Positions 9,183 to 18,723 of a DNA stretch of 64,000 nucleotides are shown here, piece by piece. The first letter of the stretch is position 1. Every line of letters begins with the position of its first letter. The DNA comes from Alphaproteobacteria bacterium (GTDB lineage Bacteria > Pseudomonadota > Alphaproteobacteria > Rickettsiales > UBA1997): the NCBI GenBank assembly GCA_014190355.1, contig BJGH01000001.1:62001-126000 (forward strand), read 5' to 3'. The notes below the pieces were generated by a model, which saw only the letters and a list, made by a program, of their open reading frames with translations, was not told the origin of the DNA and ran no database searches. A program made the position numbers and the translations under genes.

Positions 9183-9620
9183 ATGTTAAAAAAGAAAAAA
9201 ACCCACACCAACCCTGAATACATAGCACGACCAACTTCCCCTCACCTTCAAATTTATCGCTGGAATCTCTCATCATTGACTTCAATTTTTCATCGTTTAA
9301 CAGGTGTTGCATTATTTTTCAGTGTTATTATTATTAGCTGGTATATCGTTTATTATAGCACACAAATCAATATTGAAAACCAAGAAAATTGTGAATGTTG
9401 GGTTATGACTATCATCAAAAACTTTTTTACACTTGCTTGTGTAGCCTTAATATTTTCGCTATATTATCACTTTTGCAATGGCATTAGACATTTATTTTGG
9501 GATATTGGCAAAGGCTTTGATATCAAGGTTGCTAATCGTAATGCCATGATTGTAATATTATTAGCTTTAGCACTTACTGCTCTTACAATTGCTGCAGTAA
9601 TTTATCTAAAATTTTATTAA
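9183..9620 (+). CDS. sdhC: succinate dehydrogenase cytochrome b556 subunit
   Basis: This 145-residue membrane anchor of complex II has the classical RPTSPHLQIYRWNLSSLTSIFHRLTGVAL start, with the S-x3-R quinone-site region and a His in the first helix. YYHFCNGIRHLFWDIGKGFD supplies the haem-ligand His and the RHLxWD signature. Three transmembrane helices are evident (about residues 35-57, 72-98 and 118-143). It is the first gene of the sdh operon and lies 9 bp upstream of sdhD. Confidence 0.95.
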   Translation: MLKKKKTHTNPEYIARPTSPHLQIYRWNLSSLTSIFHRLTGVALFFSVIIISWYIVYYSTQINIENQENCECWVMTIIKNFFTLACVALIFSLYYHFCNGIRHLFWDIGKGFDIKVANRNAMIVILLALALTALTIAAVIYLKFY

Positions 9621-9629
9621 AATAAAATT

Positions 9630-9992
9630 ATGAACAAAATCAAAATTGCTCCATCAACTAAATCAGGCTCTCATCATTGGTTAGTTCAGAGGTTCTCAGC
9701 GATTGCTTTAATTCCTCTAATTTTATGGTTAATTTTATCTTTTGTTGAAATTTCTCAAGATCCACAAAATTATTTCCCAGTTTTTTTTGCATATCCTTTC
9801 AATGCAGTAATGGGAATTCTTTTAATCACTACTTCACTTTACCATGGAGCACTTGGAATGAGAGTGATCATCGAGGACTACATTACCAACGGTTTTAAAG
9901 TATATTTTTATATTATGCTTGTTAACTTTATTTCTATTTTAACTGCTGTAGCGTCAGTACTTGCAATACTTCGTTTACATTTTATTGGTTAA
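9630..9992 (+). CDS. sdhD: succinate dehydrogenase membrane anchor subunit
   Basis: This 120-residue protein has three transmembrane helices. It begins with SGSHHWLVQRFSAIALIPLILWL and carries SLYHGALGMRVIIEDYI, where the His is the expected haem b ligand and the Asp/Tyr pair lines the quinone site. Together with SdhC it anchors SdhA and SdhB and delivers electrons to ubiquinone. Position, length and motif all fit SdhD. Confidence 0.93.
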   Translation: MNKIKIAPSTKSGSHHWLVQRFSAIALIPLILWLILSFVEISQDPQNYFPVFFAYPFNAVMGILLITTSLYHGALGMRVIIEDYITNGFKVYFYIMLVNFISILTAVASVLAILRLHFIG

Positions 9993-10022
9993 AATTTTAC
10001 AATAATTTAATTTTTAAAAAAA

Positions 10023-11822
10023 ATGTCAGATCTAAAAATTGGCAATTATTCGATAATCGATCATGAATTTGATGTTGTAGTTGTTGGTGCAGGAGGTGCA
10101 GGTCTTCGAGCTACTTTTGGAATGGCTCAAAAAGGTCTCAACACTGCTTGTATCTCTAAAGTTTTTCCTACCCGTTCTCATACAGTTGCAGCTCAGGGGG
10201 GAATTTCTGCAGCTCTTGGCAATATGGGTGAAGATGATTGGCGATGGCATATGTATGATACCGTTAAGGGTTCAGACTGGCTTGGAGATCAAGACGCTAT
10301 CGAGTATATGTGTAGCGAAGCAATTGATGCTATTATTGAACTTGAACACTACGGAGTTCCCTTTTCAAGAACTAAAGAAGGTAAAATCTATCAAAGACCA
10401 TTTGGAGGAATGACAAAAAAATATGGTGAAGGTGGTCCAGCTCAGCGCACTTGTGCTGCAGCTGATCGAACTGGTCATGCTATTCTTCATACCCTTTATC
10501 AACAATCATTAAAACATCAAGCACAATTTTTTATTGAATATTTTGCCCTTGATTTGATTATGGAAAATGGCATCTGTCGAGGTGTTATCGCCTTATCAAT
10601 GCTTGATGGTAAAATTCATCGTTTCAAAGCTCATCTGGTTGTTCTTGCTACAGGTGGATATGGTCGAGCATACTTTTCTGCAACCTCAGCTCATACTTGT
10701 ACAGGTGATGGTGGAGGTATGGTTCTTCGAGCAAATTTGCCATTACAAGACATGGAGTTTGTTCAATTCCATCCAACTGGAGTTTATGGATCAGGATGTT
10801 TAATTACCGAAGGAGCAAGAGGTGAAGGCGGATATCTTGTTAATTCCCAAGGTGAAAGATTTATGGAACGCTATGCTCCAAGCGCTAAAGACCTAGCAAG
10901 TCGAGATGTAGTTTCTCGAGCAATGACCATGGAAATTATGGCAGGCAGAGGTGTTGGACCAAACAAAGATCATATTTATTTACATTTAAATCATCTTGAT
11001 CCAAAGGTTCTTCATGAAAGACTGCCAGGTATTTCAGAAACTGCTAAAATTTTTGCTGGTGTTGATGTTACCAAACAACCAATTCCAGTTTTACCAACCG
11101 TTCACTACAATATGGGGGGAATTCCAACTAACTATAAAACCGAGGTTTTGGATATTAAAAATGGTAAAACTGAAGTTGTTCCAGGATTAATGGCAATTGG
11201 TGAGGCTGGATGTGTATCAGTTCATGGTGCAAACCGCTTAGGATCAAATTCACTTCTCGATCTAGTTGTTTTTGGAAGAGCTTCGGCAATTCGTGCTAGC
11301 GAATTGATCAAGTCAAATACCAAACATGATCGCTTTGAAAATAACATTGGTGAAGAAGCAATTGCTAGACTTGATAAAATTCGTTTTGCTAATGGTCAAA
11401 AACCTACTGCACAAATTCGTTCTGATATGCAAAATTGTATGCAAACTCATGCAGCAGTTTTTAGAACTGAAGAAACCCTTAAAACTGGTTTAGAAAAAAT
11501 GCAAAATATTTTTAGAAGTTTTAATGATCTTAAAGTCTCTGACAATGGAATTATCTGGAATAGTGATTTAATCGAAGCCTTAGAACTTGACAATCTTCGT
11601 TCTCAAGCTTTAGTTACAATTGCCAGCGCTTTAAATCGAAAAGAAAGCCGAGGAGCTCATGCTCGAGATGATTTCAAAGAGCGTGACGATGACAATTGGA
11701 TGAAGCATTCAATTATGTGGTGTGACGAAAAAGCCAACACCAAAATTGATTATCGTGAAGTTATACTCAAGCCATTAACCAATAATGTCTCGGCTTTTCC
11801 TCCGAAAAAAAGAGTTTATTAA
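10023..11822 (+). CDS. sdhA: succinate dehydrogenase flavoprotein subunit
   Basis: This 599-residue FAD subunit oxidises succinate to fumarate. The Rossmann motif [20 protein letters not shown] lies near residues 18-38. H53 in [12 protein letters not shown] is the covalent FAD attachment. [10 protein letters not shown] and [10 protein letters not shown] bind FAD. The substrate site includes H250-PTG and [11 protein letters not shown] (262-272), with SRDVVSRAM following. The C-terminal [20 protein letters not shown] is standard. It is followed not by sdhB directly but by a small exported protein gene (42 bp gap). Confidence 0.98.
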   Translation: MSDLKIGNYSIIDHEFDVVVVGAGGAGLRATFGMAQKGLNTACISKVFPTRSHTVAAQGGISAALGNMGEDDWRWHMYDTVKGSDWLGDQDAIEYMCSEAIDAIIELEHYGVPFSRTKEGKIYQRPFGGMTKKYGEGGPAQRTCAAADRTGHAILHTLYQQSLKHQAQFFIEYFALDLIMENGICRGVIALSMLDGKIHRFKAHLVVLATGGYGRAYFSATSAHTCTGDGGGMVLRANLPLQDMEFVQFHPTGVYGSGCLITEGARGEGGYLVNSQGERFMERYAPSAKDLASRDVVSRAMTMEIMAGRGVGPNKDHIYLHLNHLDPKVLHERLPGISETAKIFAGVDVTKQPIPVLPTVHYNMGGIPTNYKTEVLDIKNGKTEVVPGLMAIGEAGCVSVHGANRLGSNSLLDLVVFGRASAIRASELIKSNTKHDRFENNIGEEAIARLDKIRFANGQKPTAQIRSDMQNCMQTHAAVFRTEETLKTGLEKMQNIFRSFNDLKVSDNGIIWNSDLIEALELDNLRSQALVTIASALNRKESRGAHARDDFKERDDDNWMKHSIMWCDEKANTKIDYREVILKPLTNNVSAFPPKKRVY

Positions 11823-11864
11823 TAAAAAATTATTTTAATTTAAAAACCATAAACATTAAAAACT

Positions 11865-12449
11865 ATGATTAATTATCACAAAAATTCACAAAAAATTATT
11901 AATAAAAATTTTTTGATTAAATCCTTTTCACAAATAGCAATAATCCTTACTGCGTTTAATGCCAATGCTAACGCCATTCCTCTTAAAATTAGCACCAAAA
12001 ATGCTTGTGTTCTTCTCGAACAACATGGTCTAAAAGCTAATGGTCCATGGCAAAAAAATATCAAAACCGCTAACAATTCTATTGATTGGGGATGCTCCAA
12101 TTTTAATAATAATCAAAATACCTCAGCTCCTATAAACTTTAACTATACTGCTTCAGGTGATGCCAAAGAGGTTCAAAATATTGAAATAACAGCACATGTT
12201 AATGACAAAAATTATGCCCGACTTGCCAGTAAAAAATTATTAGATATTTCTGAAATTGTCAGTAAAAGCTCAATTGGATCTTCAATTTCTTCTCAGCTTA
12301 AAGAAGCAATAATTAACGGCGATTCATTCGCTCAACAAATCGGCGAATCATTTATAAATTTCACTCAAGTGAAAGTATCTTCTGGTTCAAAAGAAAGTCT
12401 GGTTATGATCTTTAATATCAATACAACTAGTAACAATAATTTCCAATAA
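11865..12449 (+). CDS. exported protein of unknown function inside the sdh operon
   Basis: This 194-residue protein begins with a basic n-region and a hydrophobic segment ([22 protein letters not shown], about 16-37) that looks like a Sec signal peptide with cleavage after ANA. The mature part has two cysteines (about 48 and 77; [15 protein letters not shown] and IDWGCSNF) that could form a disulfide in the periplasm. The remainder is Asn/Ser-rich. It sits 42 bp after sdhA and 5 bp before sdhB on the same strand, so it must be cotranscribed with them. I do not recognise the family. A role in periplasmic complex II assembly is only a guess from position. Confidence 0.75.
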   Translation: MINYHKNSQKIINKNFLIKSFSQIAIILTAFNANANAIPLKISTKNACVLLEQHGLKANGPWQKNIKTANNSIDWGCSNFNNNQNTSAPINFNYTASGDAKEVQNIEITAHVNDKNYARLASKKLLDISEIVSKSSIGSSISSQLKEAIINGDSFAQQIGESFINFTQVKVSSGSKESLVMIFNINTTSNNNFQ

Positions 12450-12454
12450 TATAT

Positions 12455-13255
12455 ATGGCCGAATTCACTCTTCCAAAAAATTCTAAAATAAATACCAAAG
12501 CTGGTAAAACTCATAAAGCCAAAAAAACTGCCAAGAAGGTTAAGGTTTTTGAAGTTTATCGCTATGATCCAGAAGATCAAAAGCAAACTAATCCTTATAT
12601 TGATCGCTTTGAAGTTGACACAGAAGAATGCGGACCGATGGTTTTAGATGCTTTAATTAAAATGAAATCAGAACAAGATTCAACCTTAACATTTCGTAGA
12701 TCTTGTCGTGAAGGAATTTGTGGATCATGTGCTATGAACATTGATGGAACGAACACTTTGGCATGTACTAAAGCTATTGATGATTGCTCAAATAACCAGA
12801 CTGTAAAAATTTATCCACTACCACATATGCCTGTTGTTAAAGATTTAGTTAGCGATTTAACACATTTTTATGAACAGTATAAATCTATAAAACCTTGGCT
12901 TCAAGCTAGCGATCCTGAAAATCCTCATAAAGAACGAACTCAAACTCCTGAAGAAAGAGCAAAATTAGATGGTTTATATGAATGCATTCTTTGTGCATGT
13001 TGTTCAACTTCATGTCCGAGTTATTGGTGGAATAGTGACAAATATTTAGGTCCTGCAATTCTATTGCAAGCTAATCGCTGGATTTCTGATTCACGCGATG
13101 AAGCTACCGCTCAAAGACTTGACGAACTTGAAGATCCATTCAAGCTCTACCGCTGCCATACCATTATGAACTGTGCTCAAGCTTGTCCTAAAGGCTTAAA
13201 CCCTGCCAAAGCAATTGGCGAGATTAAGCAAGCAATTGCTTCACGAAAAGCGTAG
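12455..13255 (+). CDS. sdhB: succinate dehydrogenase iron-sulfur subunit
   Basis: This 266-residue protein carries all three clusters: the 2Fe-2S ferredoxin motif [22 protein letters not shown], the 4Fe-4S motif [12 protein letters not shown], and the 3Fe-4S motif [17 protein letters not shown]. The N-terminus has a Lys-rich extension of roughly 25 residues ([18 protein letters not shown]) before the usual start of the family. It closes the operon; a weak hairpin with a T-run follows at 13390-13412. Confidence 0.97.
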   Translation: MAEFTLPKNSKINTKAGKTHKAKKTAKKVKVFEVYRYDPEDQKQTNPYIDRFEVDTEECGPMVLDALIKMKSEQDSTLTFRRSCREGICGSCAMNIDGTNTLACTKAIDDCSNNQTVKIYPLPHMPVVKDLVSDLTHFYEQYKSIKPWLQASDPENPHKERTQTPEERAKLDGLYECILCACCSTSCPSYWWNSDKYLGPAILLQANRWISDSRDEATAQRLDELEDPFKLYRCHTIMNCAQACPKGLNPAKAIGEIKQAIASRKA

Positions 13256-13389
13256 CATTTTTATCAAATTAAACAAGAATATTGAAATAAAATCTTGATC
13301 ACGAAACTTATAAATATTGCACTTAATAACTTATCAATTTTGATTAAAAAAACGCTAATATCAATTTAATTCCTTGGACTCAGACAACG

Positions 13390-13412
13390 TAGTGCTTTAT
13401 CACTAATTTTTT
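13390..13412 (+). terminator. weak intrinsic terminator after sdhB
   Basis: A 5-bp stem TAGTG/CACTA with a 6-nt loop (CTTTAT) is followed directly by A-TTTTTT. It lies 135 bp beyond the sdhB stop and just before the 3' end of convergent coq7, which is where a terminator is expected. The stem is short, so strength is doubtful. Confidence 0.35.
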
Positions 13413-13436
13413 ACTATCCTTTAAAAATTCTGTAAA

Positions 13437-13475
13437 TTTTTAGAAATGCCAACTATAATTTTTTAGAAATGCCAA
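13437..13475. repeat. 16-bp direct repeat at the 3' end of coq7
   Basis: The bases TTTTTAGAAATGCCAA occur at 13437-13452 and again within 13459-13475, 23 bp apart. The second copy encodes the last codons of coq7 (minus strand) and the first lies just past its stop. It looks like a small tandem duplication of the gene's tail. Confidence 0.6.
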
Positions 13476-14022
13476 TTGCCAATTTGGTAGTAAATTTTAT
13501 GAAACAATCTAGTGGTTTATATAAAACAAAATCTTTGGCATTATGTTGATAGCCAATATTGCGATGTTCTAATTCTTCTTCACGAAATTTTGAAATTTCA
13601 GATTTTAATTGATCAACTAATTCCTTGGTTTTAACTTCGCAATTATCATCTTCTTTAATTTGCTCAAGCTCATTAAGTTGTTCATGATAGTGAACATCGA
13701 TAGTTTCCTCAACTGCAGTAGTGCAAGCCATAGCCGATTTTTTATCAATCATTGCCGTAATAAATCCCAAAGCAAAACCACCAATTTGCCAGATTGGTTG
13801 CATAACAGTTGGACGGATTTTTTGTTCTTTGATTTTATTTTCAAAATAACTTAAATGCACCAGTTCTTGTTGATACATTTTTTCAACAATTTTTAAAGTT
13901 GCATGATCGCCTTTAATTTTTAAAGCAGAGATTTGTCCTTCATATATCACCTTCGCTCCAGTTTCCCCAGCATGATTTACTCTAATCATTTCGGCGATTT
14001 TTTTTTGAGAATTTTGCTCCAT
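13453..14022 (-). CDS. coq7: 3-demethoxyubiquinol 3-hydroxylase (Coq7)
   Basis: This 189-residue di-iron hydroxylase performs the last ring hydroxylation of ubiquinone synthesis. The carboxylate/histidine ligands lie in RVNHAGETGAKVIYEGQ (about 14-30), YQQELVHLSYFE (ExxH), AVEETIDVHYHEQL and EEELEHRNIGY (ExxH). The length fits the short bacterial Coq7 form. It lies 15 bp downstream of ymdB on the same strand. Use of a Coq7 monooxygenase implies aerobic growth, in line with Sdh and HemF. The gene tail carries a small direct repeat. Confidence 0.93.
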   Translation of the reverse strand: MEQNSQKKIAEMIRVNHAGETGAKVIYEGQISALKIKGDHATLKIVEKMYQQELVHLSYFENKIKEQKIRPTVMQPIWQIGGFALGFITAMIDKKSAMACTTAVEETIDVHYHEQLNELEQIKEDDNCEVKTKELVDQLKSEISKFREEELEHRNIGYQHNAKDFVLYKPLDCFIKFTTKLAIGISKKL

Positions 14023-14037
14023 AAAAATTACTTTAAA

Positions 14038-14841
14038 TTAATTATTTTCAAGTATTCCACCAGTTTTAATGGCAAATATTTTTTTTGCCAAACCATTTTT
14101 TTCTATTTCAACAACTGTTCCACAAATTGTAGCTTGACCTTGAGCAGGGGTCATTTTGTCAAATTTTCTTTTATGTAAAAAAATTTGTAACGGCGTATTC
14201 TTTTCCATACCAATTATTGAATCATAATCTCCACACATTCCTGCATCAGCCTGAAATGCTGTACCTAAACTCTGAATATGAAAATCATTGGTGGGAATAT
14301 GGGTATGTGAGCCAACCACTGCACTAACTTTGCCATCAAGAAATTTTGCCATAGCCATTTTTTCTGAAGTAGCTTCAGCATGAAAATCAACAAAGATTGC
14401 CTCCACTTCTTTTCCTAAAGGGTTGTTTTTAATAACTTCTTCAACTTGCTCAAATGGACAATTTAAATTGTATTTCATAAAGATTTGCCCAAGTAAATGA
14501 ATCACCAATATTTTTCGATGTTGATGATCAAGATAAATTCTTGCACCAACTCCGGGAGCGGATTTTGGAAAATTTAAAGGTCTTAATAATTTTTTTGCAT
14601 CATTAATAAATCCAGTAATTTCTTTTTGATCCCAAACATGATCCCCAGCCGTCAAAACATCTATTCCAGCATCAATTAATTCTTGATAACAATTTTTGTT
14701 AATTCCAAATCCTGCAGAAGCATTATCGCAATTTGCAATGGTAAAATCAATGTTATAAGTTTCTTTAATTGTTGATAATTTTTGTAAAATCGCTGTTCGC
14801 CCTGCTCTACCAACAATATCTCCTAAAAATAAAATACGCAT
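14038..14841 (-). CDS. YmdB-family metallophosphoesterase (TIGR00282)
   Basis: This 267-residue protein has the calcineurin-like fold of the YmdB/DR1281 group: LFLGDIVGRAGR (metal Asp, residue 7), a GDHVWDQKE block (normally GNH), VDFHAEATSEK, VVGSHTHIPTND and CGDYDSIIGM. In characterised members the second block reads NGEN and its Glu is a metal ligand; here it reads N-C-D-N (ANCDNASAGFG), a Glu-to-Asp change. Family members hydrolyse 2',3'-cyclic nucleotides and affect global gene expression in Bacillus. The role here is unknown. It lies upstream of coq7 in an apparent two-gene unit. Confidence 0.88.
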   Translation of the reverse strand: MRILFLGDIVGRAGRTAILQKLSTIKETYNIDFTIANCDNASAGFGINKNCYQELIDAGIDVLTAGDHVWDQKEITGFINDAKKLLRPLNFPKSAPGVGARIYLDHQHRKILVIHLLGQIFMKYNLNCPFEQVEEVIKNNPLGKEVEAIFVDFHAEATSEKMAMAKFLDGKVSAVVGSHTHIPTNDFHIQSLGTAFQADAGMCGDYDSIIGMEKNTPLQIFLHKRKFDKMTPAQGQATICGTVVEIEKNGLAKKIFAIKTGGILENN

Positions 14842-14871
14842 AAATTAATTTTCTTGAATTATAATTTAAGT

Positions 14872-14889
14872 ATCTTAAAGCCTTAAGAT
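14872..14889. promoter_or_regulatory. hairpin in the ymdB-leuC divergent region
   Basis: A perfect 7-bp stem ATCTTAA/TTAAGAT encloses the 4-nt loop AGCC. It lies 31 bp upstream of ymdB in the gap shared with leuC. It could be a protein-binding inverted repeat; it has no T-run and is not a terminator. AT-only stems are frequent in this genome. Confidence 0.25.
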
Positions 14890-14995
14890 TAATGTTCAAG
14901 CATAATCAAACAGGGATTTGAATATGAAAAAAAATATTTACAATTAATAATTTTTTGTTAAATTTAATTGGTTATTAAATTAAATTAATATTTTT

Positions 14996-15024
14996 TTGAT
15001 AAAAGATAAAATACTCGTTATAAA
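14996..15024 (+). promoter_or_regulatory. sigma70-type promoter for leuC
   Basis: TTGATA at 14996-15001 (five of six -35 bases), a 17-bp spacer and TATAAA at 15019-15024 (five of six -10 bases) form the best promoter I can see in the window. Transcription would start near 15031, about 30 nt before the leuC ATG at 15061. The -10 box is overlapped by an inverted repeat at 15017-15035. Confidence 0.55.
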
Positions 15025-15035
15025 CTACTTATAAC
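15017..15035. promoter_or_regulatory. inverted repeat overlapping the leuC -10 box
   Basis: GTTATAA and TTATAAC form perfect 7-base arms around a 5-base centre (ACTAC). The left arm covers the -10 box and the right arm covers the expected start of transcription, a typical repressor-operator position. No regulator gene is adjacent, so the binding protein is unknown. Confidence 0.4.
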
Positions 15036-15060
15036 AGTTGATAAACTTTATTTGTTATTT

Positions 15061-16503
15061 ATGTCCAAAAATTCAAATTCCTATAATTCCCCTAAAACGC
15101 TTTATGACAAAATTTGGGAATCTCATTTGATCAACGAAGATAATTCATCAAGCTTAATTTATGTGGATCGTCAACTTATTCATGAAGTTACTTCTGCTCA
15201 GGCTTTTGAAGGCTTAAGAGTTAATAATCGTAAACCTCGTCATCCAAAATTTCACCTAGCAGTTGCCGATCACAATGTTCCAACAACCCCTGCTAACCGT
15301 GGCAATGGAACCCATGGAATTAGTGATGAAACTTCAAAAATTCAAGTTGAAACTCTTGAAAAAAACTGCAAAGAATTTGGTATAAAATATTTTGATCTTG
15401 ATGATAAAAAACAAGGAATTGTTCATATTGTTGGACCAGAGCAAGGTTTAACTCAGCCTGGAATGGTTATTGTTTGCGGAGATTCTCATACTTCAACGCA
15501 CGGTGCATTTGGAGCATTAGCTTTTGGCATTGGAACATCAGAGGTTGAGCATGTTCTTGTTACTCAAACCTTAATTCAACAACGCTCTAAAAACATGTTG
15601 GTTAAAGTTGATGGGAAAACCAAAGAAGGTATCACTGCTAAAGACATAATTTTAGCAATTATTGCCAAAATTGGAACTGCTGGAGCTACTGGTTATGTTA
15701 TCGAATACGCAGGAAGCGCAATCAAAGATCTCTCAATGGAGGGAAGAATGACAATTTGCAATATGTCAATTGAAGCAGGAGCTCGTGCAGGCTTAATCGC
15801 TTGCGATGAAACTACCTTTAATTACATCAAAGGTCGACCTCTTGCTCCTCAAGGTCAGGATTGGGACAAAGCTGTGAAATATTGGGATAATTTAAAATCA
15901 GATTCAAATGCTAAATTTGATAAAGAATTTTTTTTAAGAGCTGAAGATATTGCTCCACAAGTTACATGGGGAACAAGCCCTGAGGATACTTTACCAATTA
16001 CTGCAAATGTTCCAGCAATTGAAGATTTTGCTGATAAAAATAAACAAGATGCCGTTAAAAGATCTTTGGAATATATGGGTTTAAAATCTGGAATGAAGCT
16101 TACTGATATCGTTATTGATAAAGTTTTTATTGGCTCATGTACCAATGGAAGAATCGAAGATCTTCGTGCAGTTGCCAAAGTTATTGCGGGGAAAAAAGTT
16201 GCCAAAAATATCAAACTGGCCATGGTTGTTCCAGGATCAGGATTGGTTAAGGAACAAGCGGAGCGTGAAGGTTTGGATAAAATTTTTGTTCAAGCAGGGT
16301 TTGAATGGCGTGAACCTGGATGCTCAATGTGTCTAGCTATGAATGCTGATAAACTAGAATTTGGCGAAAGATGTGCATCAACTTCCAATAGAAATTTTGA
16401 AGGTCGTCAAGGTCGTGGCGGAAGAACTCACCTTATGAGTCCTGTCATGGCTGGAGCTTGTGCTATTAATGGTCACTTAACTGATATTAGAGATTTTAAA
16501 TAA
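15061..16503 (+). CDS. leuC: 3-isopropylmalate dehydratase large subunit
   Basis: From the ATG at 15061 this gives a 480-residue aconitase-family enzyme that isomerises isopropylmalate in leucine synthesis. Motifs are [42 protein letters not shown] (first cluster Cys) and [15 protein letters not shown] (the CxxC pair), so the 4Fe-4S site is complete. An upstream in-frame TTG at 15052 is possible, but the ATG fits the promoter better. The small subunit leuD, usually next door, is absent; an MFS transporter follows after 2 bp. The gene heads a plus-strand run of eight closely spaced genes. Confidence 0.96.
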   Translation: MSKNSNSYNSPKTLYDKIWESHLINEDNSSSLIYVDRQLIHEVTSAQAFEGLRVNNRKPRHPKFHLAVADHNVPTTPANRGNGTHGISDETSKIQVETLEKNCKEFGIKYFDLDDKKQGIVHIVGPEQGLTQPGMVIVCGDSHTSTHGAFGALAFGIGTSEVEHVLVTQTLIQQRSKNMLVKVDGKTKEGITAKDIILAIIAKIGTAGATGYVIEYAGSAIKDLSMEGRMTICNMSIEAGARAGLIACDETTFNYIKGRPLAPQGQDWDKAVKYWDNLKSDSNAKFDKEFFLRAEDIAPQVTWGTSPEDTLPITANVPAIEDFADKNKQDAVKRSLEYMGLKSGMKLTDIVIDKVFIGSCTNGRIEDLRAVAKVIAGKKVAKNIKLAMVVPGSGLVKEQAEREGLDKIFVQAGFEWREPGCSMCLAMNADKLEFGERCASTSNRNFEGRQGRGGRTHLMSPVMAGACAINGHLTDIRDFK

Positions 16504-16505
16504 AT

Positions 16506-17819
16506 ATGTTTTTTTTAAAAAATAAAAATTATTTAATATCACGAAACTACCATTCAGCTAGCGAAAGTCTTAGCTTTAATCAACTTCCAATTAATAAACA
16601 TCAAAAAAAGTTTTCTTGGACTTACTCACATCTTTTTAACTACCTGACAATTTATTTCTCAATTTTTTTATCTGCATTAGCATATGGTATTGCTATGGTT
16701 CTCATTGCTTTAAAACTTGAAAGCAATGTCAAAGATGATATTTTAATTACCTTATCAACAGTTACACAAATTTGTGCAGGAGTTATTTTTTCAAATTACC
16801 TTCCGCGTTTAACTAATAAAATTGGCGTTATCAACAATATTTTTTATGGCAGTATTTTGGCAGCAATTAGTACATTATTTCTTTCTAAGTTTATAAATTA
16901 TCAGCTGTGGATTTTGTGTATTTTCTTAATGGGATTATCACTTTTTATTTCCAGTATAAGTAGAAATACCGTAATGATTGATTTCTCAACAGATAAATCC
17001 CGAGCTTTTTCAATTTCCTTAGGAAGTCTTCTTGTAGCAATAGGCAATAGTTTAGGTCCAGTTTTAGTTAATTACATTAATCTCAAAGATAATTTTATAA
17101 CATTTGCAATTGCTGGTTTTATTCATTTTTTATCGGGATTAGTTGTTCTAAAATTAAAAAAAACTGACACGGTAATTCGTCAACAGAAAAAAATTTCACC
17201 TTGGAAATATATCTTTAATTCTCCAAAAATAATGTTTTCAGGATTTGCTTTCAGCTTTGCCATGTCTTCATGTAGCGCATTTGCAATAATATTCGGTTTG
17301 AGAGTTGGAATGACTCATGAAAACGCATCTCTTCTTCTTTCGGCTTTACTAATTGGAACAATTAGCTACCTTCCTTTAAGTTTATTATGCAATATTTTTA
17401 ATCTGAGATTTTTAATAATTTTATTTAGCTTAATTTCTTTATTAATTATTCATAAAATTTATACTTTAGAAATATACAATAATCTTCATTTATACTTTTT
17501 TATTCTTTTTTCAAGTCTGGCGGGAATGAAACTTCCAACCCTTGTTTTAATTAATGAAAAATATAAACCATCGCAACGTTTAGCTGTAAATAGTTCTTTT
17601 TCTAAGGTTACTTTATCTGGGGCGATATTTGGATTAATTTGTACTGGAGTTTTAATAAAAGTTTATGGATACAATGGTTTATGGTTAAGTAGTGCAATAA
17701 TTTTGATGATTTTTATAGTTTTTTGTTTTGTTAATTACTTTATAAAATTTCTCAAGGGTCAACTACTCGTTAATGATTTATCAATCTTTAAGAAGAAATA
17801 TGAACCAATTGAATTATAA
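16506..17819 (+). CDS. MFS-type membrane transporter
   Basis: This 437-residue integral membrane protein has about 12 predicted helices after a soluble N-terminal stretch of some 45 residues. A charged central loop (LKLKKTDTVIRQQKKISPWKY, about 217-237) separates the two halves, as in the major facilitator superfamily. The loop after helix 2 (RLTNKIG) resembles the usual MFS A-motif region. The substrate cannot be told. It is squeezed between leuC and sppA with 2-bp gaps on both sides, so it is cotranscribed, but that does not identify its cargo. Confidence 0.8.
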   Translation: MFFLKNKNYLISRNYHSASESLSFNQLPINKHQKKFSWTYSHLFNYLTIYFSIFLSALAYGIAMVLIALKLESNVKDDILITLSTVTQICAGVIFSNYLPRLTNKIGVINNIFYGSILAAISTLFLSKFINYQLWILCIFLMGLSLFISSISRNTVMIDFSTDKSRAFSISLGSLLVAIGNSLGPVLVNYINLKDNFITFAIAGFIHFLSGLVVLKLKKTDTVIRQQKKISPWKYIFNSPKIMFSGFAFSFAMSSCSAFAIIFGLRVGMTHENASLLLSALLIGTISYLPLSLLCNIFNLRFLIILFSLISLLIIHKIYTLEIYNNLHLYFFILFSSLAGMKLPTLVLINEKYKPSQRLAVNSSFSKVTLSGAIFGLICTGVLIKVYGYNGLWLSSAIILMIFIVFCFVNYFIKFLKGQLLVNDLSIFKKKYEPIEL

Positions 17820-17821
17820 TT

Positions 17822-18667
17822 ATGAAAAAAATATTTTCTAAATCAAAAAAAATTATTAAAAAAATTTTAAGAACAAAAGAAAAAAAATATGTTAGCGTTT
17901 TAAATTTACATGGTGTTATTGGCAAAGATTCAAAGCTCGAGTCTGGAATAAATTTTCAAAACTGTGAACAATTAATAAAAAAAGCTTTTGATCAAGAAAA
18001 CCTAAAAGCAATTGCTTTGTGTATTAATTCTCCGGGTGGATCACCTGTTCAATCAGAATTAATTTATAATTATTTACGTGAATTAAGTATCACAAAAAAA
18101 ATTCCAATCTATAGTTTTGCTCAAGATGTTGCTGCATCTGGGGGTTATTGGTTATTAAGTGCAGGTGATGAAATTTATGCTCATAATTCTTCAATTATTG
18201 GTTCAATTGGAGTTATTTTTTCAAGCTTTGGTTTTGTTGATTTAATAAAAAAGATTGGTATAGATCGGCGTGTTTACACTGAGGGAAAAAACAAAGCAAT
18301 CCTTGATCCGTTCTTGCCCGAACAGCAAGAAAACATAGCTATTCTTAAAGCAGTTCAAAAAGATATTTTTGAAAATTTTGTTAGCCTAGTAAAAGAACGC
18401 AGACTTAACAAACTTAATTCTAAAGATGATCAATTATTTAATGGAGCATTTTGGTCAGGTAAGCAAGCTCTTGAGCTCGGATTGATTGATGGCATTGCTG
18501 ATTTTAGAAGTAAGATGCAAGAAAAATATGGCCATGATGTTGAATTTGTAAAAATTAGTTCTAAAAAGTCATTCTTGAAAAATTTGTTTAGCGAAAAAAC
18601 TAATTTGGTAGAAAAATTTTTTAATAATTTAGAGGAAAAAATTTCCTTTAATAAATTTGGCCTGTAA
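17822..18667 (+). CDS. sppA: S49-family serine peptidase (SppA-like)
   Basis: This 281-residue single-domain S49 peptidase has INSPGGSPVQSELIY (oxyanion region), AASGGYWLLSAGDEIYAHNSSIIGSIGVI with nucleophile S106, and EGKNKAILDPF with K158 as the candidate general base. The S-K spacing of 52 matches that in Bacillus SppA. The N-terminus is strongly basic (MKKIFSKSKKIIKKILRTKEKK) but lacks the usual membrane anchor, so it may bind the inner face of the membrane by charge. SppA degrades leftover signal peptides. It is part of the leuC run. Confidence 0.88.
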   Translation: MKKIFSKSKKIIKKILRTKEKKYVSVLNLHGVIGKDSKLESGINFQNCEQLIKKAFDQENLKAIALCINSPGGSPVQSELIYNYLRELSITKKIPIYSFAQDVAASGGYWLLSAGDEIYAHNSSIIGSIGVIFSSFGFVDLIKKIGIDRRVYTEGKNKAILDPFLPEQQENIAILKAVQKDIFENFVSLVKERRLNKLNSKDDQLFNGAFWSGKQALELGLIDGIADFRSKMQEKYGHDVEFVKISSKKSFLKNLFSEKTNLVEKFFNNLEEKISFNKFGL

Positions 18668-18723
18668 ATCTGGTCTGTATATTTAACTAAAAAATTTTGC
18701 CTAAAAATTTTATTATAAATTTT

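Noticed and set aside
10032..11190. Several open frames antisense or out of frame within sdhA
   Set aside because: They are shadows of a strongly conserved gene and carry no motif of their own.
14905..14930. Bases resembling a tRNA T-arm on the minus strand (TTCAAATCCCTG)
   Set aside because: The 5-bp partner stem is missing and no acceptor or anticodon arm can be built around it.
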